A stretch of DNA of 64,000 nucleotides from Microbacterium sp. zg-B185 (GTDB lineage Bacteria > Actinomycetota > Actinomycetes > Actinomycetales > Microbacteriaceae). Below are positions 24,416 through 33,103 of this stretch, piece after piece (position 1 is the stretch's first letter; every line of letters starts with the position of its first letter). The notes beneath the pieces were generated by a model. The model had not been told where the DNA came from. It made no database searches and worked only from the letters and a program-made list of their open reading frames with translations. The DNA lies in NCBI RefSeq assembly GCF_030246885.1, contig NZ_CP126739.1, positions 1,116,001 to 1,180,000 of the forward strand. The letters run 5' to 3'. The position numbers were made by a program, and so were the translations under genes.

Positions 24416-25261
24416 TCATCCGCGCTCAGCGGTGATGAGCTTCGCTGCGCCCCACAGCGAGCCGATGTTGGCCCGATCGGGTTGCTTCGCGAGCATCCGC
24501 TCGTAGAATCCCAATGGCTCGCCGGGTGTCGTCTCGGTGTCTTCCAGGTCCTCCAGATAGCGGATGGTCGCTTCGATGTCGGTCGGGCTGTCGGGCCGGT
24601 CGGGTTGCTTGTGCCCGCTCACCACGTGCTCCGGCTCCAGGTCACGGAGCCGCTCCAACACGGCGATCCAGTGGCGCCGCGTCTCGGGTGTGGTCTCGGC
24701 GATGTAGGGAGAGGTCGCGTTGTAGACGACGTCCCCCGCGACGATGAGCCGCGCGTCCGGCACCCACAGCGAGGTCGTTCCCACCGTGTCGGTGTGACCG
24801 GCCTCGATGATGTGCAGATCGTGGCCCGCGAAGGTGAAGCCGCCCTCGACCACGTCCGGGAAGGCGACCTCCGGGATCTGGCCGGGGAAGAGGCGGCCCC
24901 AGAAGTCGTCACGCCACTGGGGACGCGCCTGCTCCTGCAACTCCGCTAGCGTTCCGGCCGTGGCCAGCACCGCTGCGCGTGGGAATGCGGCACGCAGTTG
25001 ACCCACACCGTACGCGTGGTCACCATGACCGTGCGTCAGGTAGACGGCGGAGAGCTCGACGTCATGCGCGCGGATCCATGCGATGAGGCGTTCGTTCTGA
25101 GCGATGGTCGCGAATGTGTCGACGAGCACGGCCTCCCGCCCGCTGCGAATGAGCGTCGCGCTGTTCGCCACCCATCGCCACTGCTCGTTCCCGGGCGGGA
25201 GGTCGCGCGTCAGCCCCTCGCGTCGCTCGGTGTGCACCTCGTACTGAAGTCGTTCCAACAT
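24416..25261 (-). CDS. Metallo-beta-lactamase-fold hydrolase
   Basis: A 281-residue protein from ATG 25261 (MLERLQYEVHTERREGL). The zinc-binding signature THGHGDH is clear (VYLTHGHGDHAYGVG), followed by the HTDTVGTTS His, VAGDVVYN Asp and VVSGHKQPD His, as in glyoxalase II-like and related hydrolases. A long C-terminal helical tail follows (YLEDLEDTETTP). Substrate unknown. It is the second gene of an operon with an aldo/keto reductase (29 bp gap). Confidence 0.9.
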   Translation of the reverse strand: MLERLQYEVHTERREGLTRDLPPGNEQWRWVANSATLIRSGREAVLVDTFATIAQNERLIAWIRAHDVELSAVYLTHGHGDHAYGVGQLRAAFPRAAVLATAGTLAELQEQARPQWRDDFWGRLFPGQIPEVAFPDVVEGGFTFAGHDLHIIEAGHTDTVGTTSLWVPDARLIVAGDVVYNATSPYIAETTPETRRHWIAVLERLRDLEPEHVVSGHKQPDRPDSPTDIEATIRYLEDLEDTETTPGEPLGFYERMLAKQPDRANIGSLWGAAKLITAERG

Positions 25262-25290
25262 CCTGGTTCGTCCTTTCGTCGGGGGTTCCG

Positions 25291-26298
25291 TCAACGTCGG
25301 CGCAGCGCAGGGTCGATGAGCGCGGACGGCGTGGCGTGGTAGCTGTCGTCGTGGAGCTCGGTGCCGGGCGCGACGACCGCGTCGATGCGATCGAGCACGT
25401 CGTCCCCGAGCACGATGTCGGCGGCGGCGAGCAGCCCGTCGAGTTGTTCCTGCGTCCGCGGGCCGATGATCGCCGAGGTGACCGCGGGATGCGTGGTGAC
25501 GAACGCGATGGCCAGCTGCGGCATGGTGAGGCCCGCATCCGCCGCGATCCGCTGAAGCTCCTCCACCGCACGCACCCGGCGTCGCCCCGCCTCGGATGTC
25601 GGATCGTGCAGTTCCGCCCATCCCCGTGCGCGGTGGCTCTCCGTCCGTGGCCGCCCGGAAAGCCAGCCGCTGTGCAACGGGCTGTAGGTCAGGACGCCCA
25701 TCCCGTACTGCTGCGCGACAGGGAAGACGGCACGCTCGGGCGCGCGCCCCAGGATCGAGTACTGCGGCTGCTCGCTCAGGAAGCGGTGAGTGCGGGTGCG
25801 CTCGGCCACCCACTGAGCCTCGACGATGTGTTCCGCTGCGAAGGTGGAGGTGCCCACGGCGAGCACTTTGCCCGCGCGGATCAGGTCGTCCAGCGCCGAC
25901 AGGGTCTCGCTCAGATCTGTTCGGGGGTCGAACCGGTGCAGTTGATACAGGTCGATGCGGTCGGTGCTGAGCCGTCGCAGGCTACCTTCCACCGCCTGGA
26001 TGATCCAGCGGCGCGAGGCACCGCTCCGGTTGGGGTCTACCCCCGTCGGCAGACCGAACTTCGTCGCGAGCACCAGCTCGTCGCGCCGTTGTGCGATCGC
26101 GGCGCCGACGATCTTCTCGCACTCGCCCTCCGAGTAGACGTCTGCGGTGTCGACGAAGTTGATGCCCGCGTCCAGTGCCCGATTAATGATCCGCGCGCTG
26201 TCCGCCTGGTCGGTGTTGCCCATTGCGCCGAACATCATCGTCCCCAGAGCGAGCTCGCTCACCGACCAGCCTGTCGCGCCGAACGTCCGTCGTCTCAT
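25291..26298 (-). CDS. Aldo/keto reductase
   Basis: A 335-residue AKR: opening MRRRTFGATGWSVSELALGTMMFG, catalytic DTADVYSEGECEKIVG (Asp and Tyr), ATKFGLP (Lys), and LYQLHRFDP (His) all present, plus the NADPH-binding C-terminal IIGPRTQEQLDGLL. Predicted NADPH-dependent carbonyl reduction or sugar dehydrogenation in the cytoplasm. First gene of the operon with the MBL hydrolase. Divergent AraC regulator (26456) probably controls the pair; the 157-bp region between them holds their promoters but no striking repeat. Confidence 0.93.
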   Translation of the reverse strand: MRRRTFGATGWSVSELALGTMMFGAMGNTDQADSARIINRALDAGINFVDTADVYSEGECEKIVGAAIAQRRDELVLATKFGLPTGVDPNRSGASRRWIIQAVEGSLRRLSTDRIDLYQLHRFDPRTDLSETLSALDDLIRAGKVLAVGTSTFAAEHIVEAQWVAERTRTHRFLSEQPQYSILGRAPERAVFPVAQQYGMGVLTYSPLHSGWLSGRPRTESHRARGWAELHDPTSEAGRRRVRAVEELQRIAADAGLTMPQLAIAFVTTHPAVTSAIIGPRTQEQLDGLLAAADIVLGDDVLDRIDAVVAPGTELHDDSYHATPSALIDPALRRR

Positions 26299-26455
26299 GG
26301 TCTTCTGCTCCTTCGAACAGGTTCCCGTCCAGCCAACCTCCGGAGCGCCGGCGGCGCGATCACGATCGTGGCGACCAGATGCACGATCCTGTCGATCTCG
26401 GCGGGATCGCATACACGCATTGCCGCGGCTCGCGGGACGTGCTTCGCTACGACGT

Positions 26456-27436
26456 ATGGACGGGCGCGAAGAGCTGCGCGAGCGCATTCTGCGGTACGTC
26501 GGTGACACGATCCGGCGTGATCTCACGGACGGCGTCAGCGTCGGCGTGGTCCGCTACGGCACCCGGCCGACCGCCACGATGGCGCGGCCCTCCATGACCC
26601 TGGTCGCGGGTGGGGTAAAACGCACCACCATGGGTGACCTCGAATTCGTGTACGGGCCCGGTCAGCTCTTCGTCGCATCGCTCGATCTGCCCGCGATCGG
26701 CCACGTTGCGGCTGCCTCGCCCGACGATCCGTTCGTGGTCTTCAGCTTCGCGCTCCGCCCCGCGGTCATCGCCTCCCTGCTGCTGGACACGGTCGACGTC
26801 GCCGACCCGCCACCGTTCACCGGGATGGCCGTCGCAACGGCGTCGGACGAGCTGATCGACGCGGTCGTGCGGATGATGCGCCTCGCCGAAGACCCGGCCG
26901 GCATCGCGGCGCTGCGTGCACCGACGGAGCACGAGATCGTCTGGCGCCTGCTCACCGGCCCACTCGGCGGACTCGTACGGCTGATCGGCTCGGCGGACAG
27001 CAACGTCGCGCACATCTCCCGCGCCACCACCTGGATGCGTGACAACCTCGCGGATCCGGTATCCGTGGAGATGCTCGCACGGCTGAGCGGAATGAGCGTG
27101 TCGACCTTCCACCGCCGGTTCCGGGCGACCACATCGATGACGCCGATCCAGTGGCAGAAGGCGCTACGGCTCCGGCAGGCAAGGATCCTGCTCGCCGCGG
27201 GCGACGCGACCGTAGCGGACGTCGCGTCCACGGTCGGGTACGGCAGCGTGTCGCAGTTCACCCGAGAGTACCGGCGCACCTTCGGGCGTGCACCGGGGCA
27301 GGATGCCGCACGCCTCCGCGCAAGCGCCGCACCCGCGACCACCCGGGCGCAGGGCCTCCGACTCGACGCGTTCAGCCTCCACCTCGTGGAGCAGCAGGCC
27401 GTGGATGCGGCAGAACCGAGCTCACGGGCCGGCTGA
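26456..27436 (+). CDS. AraC-family transcriptional regulator
   Basis: A 326-residue regulator from ATG 26456 (MDGREELRERIL). The N-terminal domain (VSVGVVRYGTRPTATMARPSMTLVAGG, FSFALRPAVIASLL) is the AraC_N type and the C-terminus has two HTH units: DPVSVEMLARLSGMSVSTFHRRF, and GDATVADVASTVGYGSVSQFTREYRRTFGRAPG. It is divergent from the aldo/keto reductase-MBL operon, its likely target, and its 3' end overlaps the convergent LtrA gene by 15 bp. Inducer unknown. Confidence 0.92.
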   Translation: MDGREELRERILRYVGDTIRRDLTDGVSVGVVRYGTRPTATMARPSMTLVAGGVKRTTMGDLEFVYGPGQLFVASLDLPAIGHVAAASPDDPFVVFSFALRPAVIASLLLDTVDVADPPPFTGMAVATASDELIDAVVRMMRLAEDPAGIAALRAPTEHEIVWRLLTGPLGGLVRLIGSADSNVAHISRATTWMRDNLADPVSVEMLARLSGMSVSTFHRRFRATTSMTPIQWQKALRLRQARILLAAGDATVADVASTVGYGSVSQFTREYRRTFGRAPGQDAARLRASAAPATTRAQGLRLDAFSLHLVEQQAVDAAEPSSRAG

Positions 27437-28594
27437 TTCCGATCCCCCGTGAGCGGCTTGGGCGCGGCGCCGCTGGGTGGCATGCGCCAGCGGGCCCCAC
27501 GACGCGACGGTCGCGACCACGACGAGCAGCAGCGCCAGCTCGACGAGCGGACCCAGGCCGAAACTGGCGACGGCCACCGCCGCCGCAGCCGCGGTTCCCA
27601 CGAGCCTCGGCGCCACCCGCCCGAGCCCGAGCTCGACGCGGTACAGCGCTTGGCTCGCCAGATAGATTGCGATACCGACGGCCGCCAGCAGCCCCGCGCC
27701 GAGGGGCGTCTCCCCGCTGCGCTGGATCGACAGGCCGCTCCCGGCGGCGAACAGGACGAGGCCGACCATCATGCCGAGGTGATCACCGTAAAATGCGGTG
27801 ATCGCGAGCATCGTCCGGCTCCTCGCGTCGCGGTCCTCCACCCCGTGCTCCGTCCTGGCGAGGTCACCCGACGGGAAGTACGTCGACCACAGTCCGCCCA
27901 CGACGGCGACGGTGAGGGTCGCGGCGCCCAATGAGAACGCATCCAGCGGTTGCCGCGACAAGGTGGCCCCGACGGCGACGATCGCCTCGCCGAAGGCGAT
28001 CAGCATCAACAGGCCGTGGCGTTCGATCAGGTGGGCGGCGCCGAGCTCGAAGCCGCCACGGCGGTTGGTGAGCACGTTGGCGAGGATGATCACGAGTGCC
28101 AGGGGGAAGAGCCACAGCGCGCCGGACTCGCCCAGCAGGCCGGAGGCGACGAGGACGATCGCCGCCACGATGTTGAACGGACCGATGCGGAGAATGCCGC
28201 GCACGTTGCCGGCCGACCCGACGATGAGGAACAACGCGTGGTGGAGGACCATGAGCACGAGGAATGAGATCGTGAAGGCCCACTGCCCCGCACCGAACGC
28301 CCTGGGGATCGCGACCGCGATGATGAGGAACCCCGCCATGGCGATCAGCAGCACCGCGCGGGTCACAGCGCTGGAGGTCGCCCCCTGATTCATCAGCCAG
28401 ATGTACCCGTCGTAGACGCAGTACACGAGCGCGAGCAGAATGACCGCCTTGTAGGCGCCTAGGAAATCCGGCTCCTCGATGACCACATGGGTGACCTGCG
28501 TGATCGTGAACACGAACACCAGGTCGAACAGCAACTCGAACGGGCTCGCCCGCCCAGGGAGCGCGCCCGGTGTCGGTCGCGATCGTGCGTTCAT
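27422..28594 (-). CDS. Low-temperature-requirement A (LtrA) family membrane protein
   Basis: A 390-residue polytopic membrane protein with about ten hydrophobic segments. N-terminal SPFELLFDLVFVFTITQVTHVV is the family signature, and the middle ERHGLLMLIAFGEAIVAVGA with a conserved acidic residue in the membrane is likewise characteristic. First described from a Listeria mutant unable to grow in the cold; biochemical role unknown. It overlaps the convergent AraC gene by 15 bp. Confidence 0.9.
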   Translation of the reverse strand: MNARSRPTPGALPGRASPFELLFDLVFVFTITQVTHVVIEEPDFLGAYKAVILLALVYCVYDGYIWLMNQGATSSAVTRAVLLIAMAGFLIIAVAIPRAFGAGQWAFTISFLVLMVLHHALFLIVGSAGNVRGILRIGPFNIVAAIVLVASGLLGESGALWLFPLALVIILANVLTNRRGGFELGAAHLIERHGLLMLIAFGEAIVAVGATLSRQPLDAFSLGAATLTVAVVGGLWSTYFPSGDLARTEHGVEDRDARSRTMLAITAFYGDHLGMMVGLVLFAAGSGLSIQRSGETPLGAGLLAAVGIAIYLASQALYRVELGLGRVAPRLVGTAAAAAVAVASFGLGPLVELALLLVVVATVASWGPLAHATQRRRAQAAHGGSESAGP

Positions 28595-29062
28595 GACGGA
28601 GAACGTACGCCCTGGACGCGGGCGCCGTCACGCACCGTCCCGCTCGTCCGATACGCGCTAGGCAGCCGGCGCATGCCATTCCTGGTGTCCAACCCGCTCT
28701 CACGTAGCGACTTCCGATGCTCGCAGTTGATGGGCAATCTGCGCCCGCGTCTGGTGCAGGTTCGGGCATGGTGGTCGGGAGAGCGGGACGTCACCCATCC
28801 TGGATAGTCGCGTGCGGTAGCGGGTTGTCGAACGAGAGTCTGCACATCACCGGCCCGTCGTAACCATCGAGCTGGCCCTCCGTGCCACAAAGTGGCGATT
28901 GAACGGCGGCGATGAGGGCCGGTCTGTCGTCTGCTTCGCTTCGGCGCTGATCGGACATCTCCGGAACACACGCTGGCTCGGCATCGGCCGGGGGTTCGGC
29001 CGGTGGAGCCGCTGGGGGAGTCGTTGCGGTGGATTGCTCGCGTCGTAGTGGGGCGGCCATGG
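28595..29062. other. Intergenic stretch without a convincing gene
   Basis: Short frames exist on both strands (for example + 28672-28806, and a proline-rich minus frame ending 28791 whose end reads LIAAVQSPLCGTEGQLDG), but none has a ribosome site or a recognisable family. No repeats stand out. Confidence 0.4.
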
Positions 29063-29114
29063 TTGACACCAACGAGTTTGCGATGCAAACTGGTTGGAGT
29101 TTACAACCAACCAG
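29063..29114 (+). promoter_or_regulatory. Promoter and two perfect palindromes before membrane protein/wHTH operon
   Basis: A perfect -35 hexamer TTGACA at 29063-29068 is followed by GTTTGC-GAT-GCAAAC (29076-29090, 6-bp arms) and by CTGGTTGG (29090-29097), nine bases, CCAACCAG (29107-29114, 8-bp arms). The palindromes span the expected -10 and start-site region, so they are likely operators for the wHTH regulator encoded as the second gene. The first start codon is at 29130. Confidence 0.68.
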
Positions 29115-29129
29115 AAACTGAGGCACTCC

Positions 29130-29759
29130 ATGACGCAGCGCGAACTAGCTTTCGACACAAGCGCCGCTCTTTCCGCGATCAGCGACAGCGAGGCGATCAC
29201 CCGTCGGTCCACCGCTCCGAACCCACCCATCCTGTATCTGCTGTGGGGAACGGTTTACGCCCTGGGCTACCTGGCGCTGCATGCCGCGCTGTTCCGTTGG
29301 GCGCCGGTGAGCTTACCGCTCGCGCTCACTCTCTTCGCAGTACTGACGGTCGCGGGCGCCGCAGTGTCCACCGTGCTGGGTATCCGCGCAGGCAAGGAGC
29401 TGCGAGGGGCATCCAGCCGTCGGGGCATGCTGTACGGCCTGGCCTGGGCTACCGGCATGGTGAGTGTCGGCTTCATCGTGGTGGCGTTGCTTCGGTTGAA
29501 CCTCGAGCCCGCGACGTTGGTCTGGCTCGCCAGCGCAGTGGCGACGTTGCTCGTGGGCGTGCTTTTCACCGCAGGGGGAGCGGTCTTCCTCGACCTGGCG
29601 ATGTTCTTGCAGGGCGTCGCCCTCCTCGCAGCCAACCTCATCTCGGTGCTCGTGGGCCCCAGTCCTCTGGTGTTGATCGGGTGGCTCGCAGCCTGCGCGG
29701 TGCTGTTCGCCGGTGCCGGCATCGAGGCTCATCGATCCGTGACTGGGGCCCGCCGATGA
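29130..29759 (+). CDS. Integral membrane protein, unknown function
   Basis: A 209-residue protein from ATG 29130 (MTQRELAFDTSAALSAI). Six hydrophobic segments: YLLWGTVYALGYLALHAALF, LALTLFAVLTVAGAAVSTVLG, LAWATGMVSVGFIVVALL, LVWLASAVATLLVGVLF and two more at the end. No family recognised with confidence. Its stop overlaps the start of the wHTH regulator (ATGA), the arrangement in which a membrane protein and a small winged-helix regulator form a sensor pair. The operator cluster upstream supports autoregulation of both. Confidence 0.8.
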   Translation: MTQRELAFDTSAALSAISDSEAITRRSTAPNPPILYLLWGTVYALGYLALHAALFRWAPVSLPLALTLFAVLTVAGAAVSTVLGIRAGKELRGASSRRGMLYGLAWATGMVSVGFIVVALLRLNLEPATLVWLASAVATLLVGVLFTAGGAVFLDLAMFLQGVALLAANLISVLVGPSPLVLIGWLAACAVLFAGAGIEAHRSVTGARR

Positions 29760-30052
29760 CAAGCCGGCAGCTCGACCCGGTCATTCATGCCGATGCCCGC
29801 CTGCGCGTGATGACCGCGCTGAACACGATCGGCGAGGGAAACTCCATGACCTTCCCGAAGCTGCGTGCGATCCTCGGCATGACTGCCGGCAACCTGTCGG
29901 TGCATCTACGCAAGCTTGAGGACGCTGGTTACATAACTCAGGAGAAGACGATTCAGGGGCGCACGAGCGCAACCTTCCTTGGGATCACCGCGCAAGGTCG
30001 GGCGGCGTTCCTCAACTACCGGCAGACCCTTATCGATCTCCTCACCGAATGA
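29756..30052 (+). CDS. Winged-helix DNA-binding regulator (transcriptional, MarR/ArsR-like)
   Basis: A 98-residue protein: IHADARLRVMTALNTIG, FPKLRAILGMTAGNLSVHLRKLEDAGYITQEKTIQGR. This is the small winged-helix type (HTH_27, previously grouped with MarR) that controls an adjacent membrane protein. The recognition helix is near NLSVHLRKL. It has a four-base overlap with the membrane gene. The likely operators are the palindromes at 29076-29114. Confidence 0.88.
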   Translation: MTSRQLDPVIHADARLRVMTALNTIGEGNSMTFPKLRAILGMTAGNLSVHLRKLEDAGYITQEKTIQGRTSATFLGITAQGRAAFLNYRQTLIDLLTE

Positions 30053-30165
30053 GTAGGCGCTCGCTCACGGGACGCGGCGTCGATTGGACACGACGGGACG
30101 ACGCTATGGGGATGCAACGTCCCGGCAGTGTCCTCGATGGCATGTCGAGCAGAACGGTCGAGAAC

Positions 30166-30200
30166 GAGAAGGGCACTGGCTTTGAGCCGGTGCCCTTCTC
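30166..30200. terminator. Strong hairpin between convergent genes
   Basis: GAGAAGGGCACTGGCT (30166-30181), loop TTG, then AGCCGGTGCCCTTCTC (30185-30200): 16-bp arms with one G-T wobble. It lies between the wHTH gene (+) and the adhesin gene (-) and could terminate both. There is no long T-run on either side. Confidence 0.8.
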
Positions 30201-30226
30201 CTTCTCGGGCTTCGTGCCCGCGAATT

Positions 30227-32323
30227 TCAGTCCCGCGCCGAAGTTGCGCTCCTGCGGCGGGAGACGGTGCCCATCAGGAGCAGCAGCGCGCCGGCAGCGG
30301 CGGCGGCGCCACCGACCCACAGCAGAGGCATCAAGATCTCCGAACCCGTGGCGGGCAGCCGCGCCGAGAGGGTCGCTCGCTGGGTCACGGTGTTGGTCAG
30401 CTCGACCGTCGAGTCGGTGCCCGGCTGGATCGTGGCGTTCGCCGTGCCGCTGGAGAAGACGCGTACGGCGCTCGTCTCGCCGGAGACCGGCTCGGTGACG
30501 GTGCACGCGGTGCCCGCGGGCAGTTCGGTGAAGGTCTCGGTGTAGGTTCCCGCTGCCGCTCCCGCCGGGATGATCACGGTGTCGGCGAGCGCCGCTCCGC
30601 AGTCCACGGCGAGGGTGATCTGTCCCTGCTGGCCGGCCAGTGCGCCGGTGAGGACCTTGCTGACGCTCAGCGAGCCCGGCCGGTACGTCACGGTGTCGGT
30701 GACGGCGGCAGCCACCCCGGCGCCGGGCGCGACGGTGACGGTGACCGGGCCGTCGGAAACGACGACCACCGCGGCTGTCTCACCCGTGGCCGTCTCGGTG
30801 ATCGTGCACTCGGTGCCGGCAGGGAGTTCGCTGAATGTCTCGGTGTACGTGCCGGCGGCCGCGCCTGCGGGGATGACGACCGTCTCGCTGAGGGCGGTGC
30901 CGCACACCACATCGAGGGTGATCTCGCCTTGGAGACCTGCCTGCGGGCCCGCGATCACCTTGGTGACATCGAGCGCTCCCGGACGGACGGTCACCGTGTT
31001 CGTGATCGTCGCCGTCGCCCCCGCCTCTGGTATCGGAACGCTCTGCGGCGCGTCAGTGGTCACCGTCACCGCGGTGGTCTCTCCCGTCGCTGGTTCGTCG
31101 ATCAGGCACGTCGCCCCGACGGCGATGCCCTCGAAGGTGAAGACCTGGGCCGTGGACGCGCCCTGCGGGATGTCCGCTACCCGCGCCACGCCGTCACCGC
31201 AATCTACGGTCAGCTGACTTGCCCCTTGTTGGCCCACTCCGGCCCCCGCGAAAGCCTTGTTGACGGTCAGGCTGGCCGCCTCGAAGAACTGGACAGGCGC
31301 CTGGGCGGTCGCCTCCAACGTGGCGGTTTCAGCAAGGACGAGTTTTTGCAAGTCATCGACGCCCGGTGCCAGGCCGTCATAGAGGTACACCCGCCCGCGC
31401 TGGACGGTTACGACCGCTCGAGCGCTCAGCAGCGTCTCGTCCACCGCGTCGGTTCCGCTGCCCACCCACACCTGGGCCCCCGTGGTGGTCGTGTAGGGGT
31501 TGGGGAGAGGAGCGGTGGCGGCCGCGTCACCGTACATCGTGTACCCGGCGGGCACGGAGAGGGTCACGCTGGGGGCGTCCGTTGTCACGGTGAACGGGCC
31601 GGCCGCCGATCCCGCCGGCGCGGCGGCAGCGGGCGGGGTGATGGATACCGCCGGGGGAGGCGGCTCGGTCACCGGGCCGTTGAGCTGCGCGGCCGCGATG
31701 ACTCCTGCCGTCGCTGCCCGTATCGGCGAGGCTGCGTCCAGGATGAAGCCGTCCGTGAAGTACCAGATGGCCGATTGCACGGCGGCGGCCTGCTCGCCTT
31801 CGGACGCCAGACCCGCCGGTTCAGCGGGGAACGCGGGGTAGAAGTTGTTCAGAATGTAGGCGACGTACCCGAGGTTCTGGACGTTCGATTCGTCCCACGT
31901 TCCGTTCTCGTAACCGCCGCCGATCAGGGTTCCGGTGCGGACGTCGATGCAGTACATCTCGGCGGTCAGTGTCGGATCTGTCACGCTCACGGTATTGATC
32001 AGCGCGGTGAAGCCGCCGCCCAGGGTGTACCCCGCAGGGGGTGCCGCGGGGTAGGGCGCCATCGGATCCTGCGGCGTCGGGGTGGCCGGATACCCTCCCG
32101 TCAACCTCGCTCCGGGTCCGAGGCCGGTCACCTCGACATCGGTGTTCGGTCCGTCCGGCGATTCGATGACGGGACTCTCGTCGGTGAGCCTCGCTTGAGC
32201 GGGCCCACCGACCGGGAGGAAGGCGAAGGTGAGAGCGGCCATCGCGGCCGTCGCCCAGAGGACGGACGCGGGGAGACGTATGCCGGGGTTCCGGGATCGA
32301 AGACGGGGGCGCGAGTCGGTCAC
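30227..32323 (-). CDS. LPxTG surface protein with thioester domain (adhesin)
   Basis: A 698-residue cell-wall protein from GTG 32323. A signal peptide (residues 1-45) is followed by a TQxA/thioester domain: Cys125 in AEMYCIDVRT and Gln183 in EQAAAVQSAIWYF are placed as in thioester adhesins that bond covalently to host or environmental surfaces. A linker is followed by three repeats of about 90 residues (SLTVNKAFAGAGVGQQG; ALDVTKVIAGPQAGLQG; SLSVSKVLTGALAGQQG), each with two Cys (VDCG...ATC), matching DUF5979. It ends LPATGSE (residues 656-662), a transmembrane helix and RRR tail, a sortase anchor signal. No sortase is in the window. Confidence 0.92.
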   Translation of the reverse strand: MTDSRPRLRSRNPGIRLPASVLWATAAMAALTFAFLPVGGPAQARLTDESPVIESPDGPNTDVEVTGLGPGARLTGGYPATPTPQDPMAPYPAAPPAGYTLGGGFTALINTVSVTDPTLTAEMYCIDVRTGTLIGGGYENGTWDESNVQNLGYVAYILNNFYPAFPAEPAGLASEGEQAAAVQSAIWYFTDGFILDAASPIRAATAGVIAAAQLNGPVTEPPPPAVSITPPAAAAPAGSAAGPFTVTTDAPSVTLSVPAGYTMYGDAAATAPLPNPYTTTTGAQVWVGSGTDAVDETLLSARAVVTVQRGRVYLYDGLAPGVDDLQKLVLAETATLEATAQAPVQFFEAASLTVNKAFAGAGVGQQGASQLTVDCGDGVARVADIPQGASTAQVFTFEGIAVGATCLIDEPATGETTAVTVTTDAPQSVPIPEAGATATITNTVTVRPGALDVTKVIAGPQAGLQGEITLDVVCGTALSETVVIPAGAAAGTYTETFSELPAGTECTITETATGETAAVVVVSDGPVTVTVAPGAGVAAAVTDTVTYRPGSLSVSKVLTGALAGQQGQITLAVDCGAALADTVIIPAGAAAGTYTETFTELPAGTACTVTEPVSGETSAVRVFSSGTANATIQPGTDSTVELTNTVTQRATLSARLPATGSEILMPLLWVGGAAAAAGALLLLMGTVSRRRSATSARD

Positions 32324-32359
32324 GGGGGGCCTTTCGTCGGTGATGGGGGACCAGCGCGG

Positions 32360-32620
32360 CTACGACCTAGGCGGTCGCGCCGAGTTCCCGGGTTTGCGGA
32401 GGAGCGTCAGACTCGCGGCCACCAGCAGGGCACCCCCCACCAGCCCCGCGAGGTCGCCCCACAAGAGCGGCAACGGAGTTTCCGTGCCCGTCGCCGGCGC
32501 ACCGTCCTCGATCCACGCGCTGGCCGCTCCGCCGAGAGGGAGGATCACCATCGCGGCGGCCGCCAGAACGGCCACGAGGGTCGCTCCGGCGGAGCGGCTG
32601 CGCGGCCGCCGTGGTCGCAA
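32360..32620 (-). CDS. Small membrane protein with PATG-like motif (start uncertain)
   Basis: The frame from TTG 32620 gives 86 residues: a hydrophobic leader (GATLVAVLAAAAMVILPLGGAASA), then APATGTETPLPLL and a second membrane helix ending LRKPG. The APATGTE before a helix and basic tail resembles a sortase sorting signal. A much better start (AGGAGG then ATG at 32660) is in another frame, reading MNLHAAPSRSAFPVATTAAA; one missing or extra base near 32590 would join the two. So the true protein is about 100 residues or the gene is frameshifted. It is upstream of, and probably co-transcribed with, the adhesin gene. Confidence 0.5.
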   Translation of the reverse strand: MRPRRPRSRSAGATLVAVLAAAAMVILPLGGAASAWIEDGAPATGTETPLPLLWGDLAGLVGGALLVAASLTLLRKPGNSARPPRS

Positions 32621-32660
32621 CGGGGAACGCCGAGCGGCTCGGAGCGGCGTGCAGGTTCAT

Positions 32661-33103
32661 GGCGCCTCCTGGGTCGCTCCCAGTGAATCCTCCGTGCCGG
32701 ACGCCCGGATAGGGCCGAAGGTCCCTCGCGGCTCGGCGGCCCGAATCCCCGCCTTGGGATGGGACCGGGTAGTGAGTACGCAAGGTCCGGGGGAGGAGGT
32801 GCTGAGACCGATGCTCCTGACAACGAAAACTCGGACCACGAGGTGGCAATCCGGCGGCCAGACGACCTCTTCAAGAGTCGTCAGTTCGTCGGCTCGGACT
32901 TCCCCGGAATCATGCCGGATTCGGCGCAGGTCGGCTGGTGTGTCGCCTATCGGCGATCTTGCGGAGACTGAGCACTGGTCCCTTGTGGTGAGGAAGGAAC
33001 CTGCGAGACTTCGAAGGAACGGTATGCCACAGTCTCCGTCCGCCGAATGCGTTTCCTCCCCGAAACAGGCGATCTCTGGTGCGTGCCGCATTGGAGGCCC
33101 GTC
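32661..33103. other. Intergenic region between small PATG protein and DUF7882 gene
   Basis: About 440 bp that should hold the promoters of the divergent genes on either side. Long minus-strand frames that overlap the 33104 gene are shadows. I see no clear repeat, and no gene. Confidence 0.4.

Noticed and set aside
25291..26526. Longer N-terminal extension of aldo/keto reductase
   Set aside because: The family start MRRRTFGATG is at 26298; residues before it are basic nonsense and overlap the AraC promoter region.
28791..29126. Pro-rich 111-codon minus frame near 29 kb
   Set aside because: Overlaps the promoter and palindromes of the next operon; no ribosome site or family.
30128..32686. 852-codon open frame on + strand opposite the adhesin gene
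   Set aside because: Low-complexity Gly/Arg-rich translation; the minus strand has signal peptide, thioester domain and LPATG.
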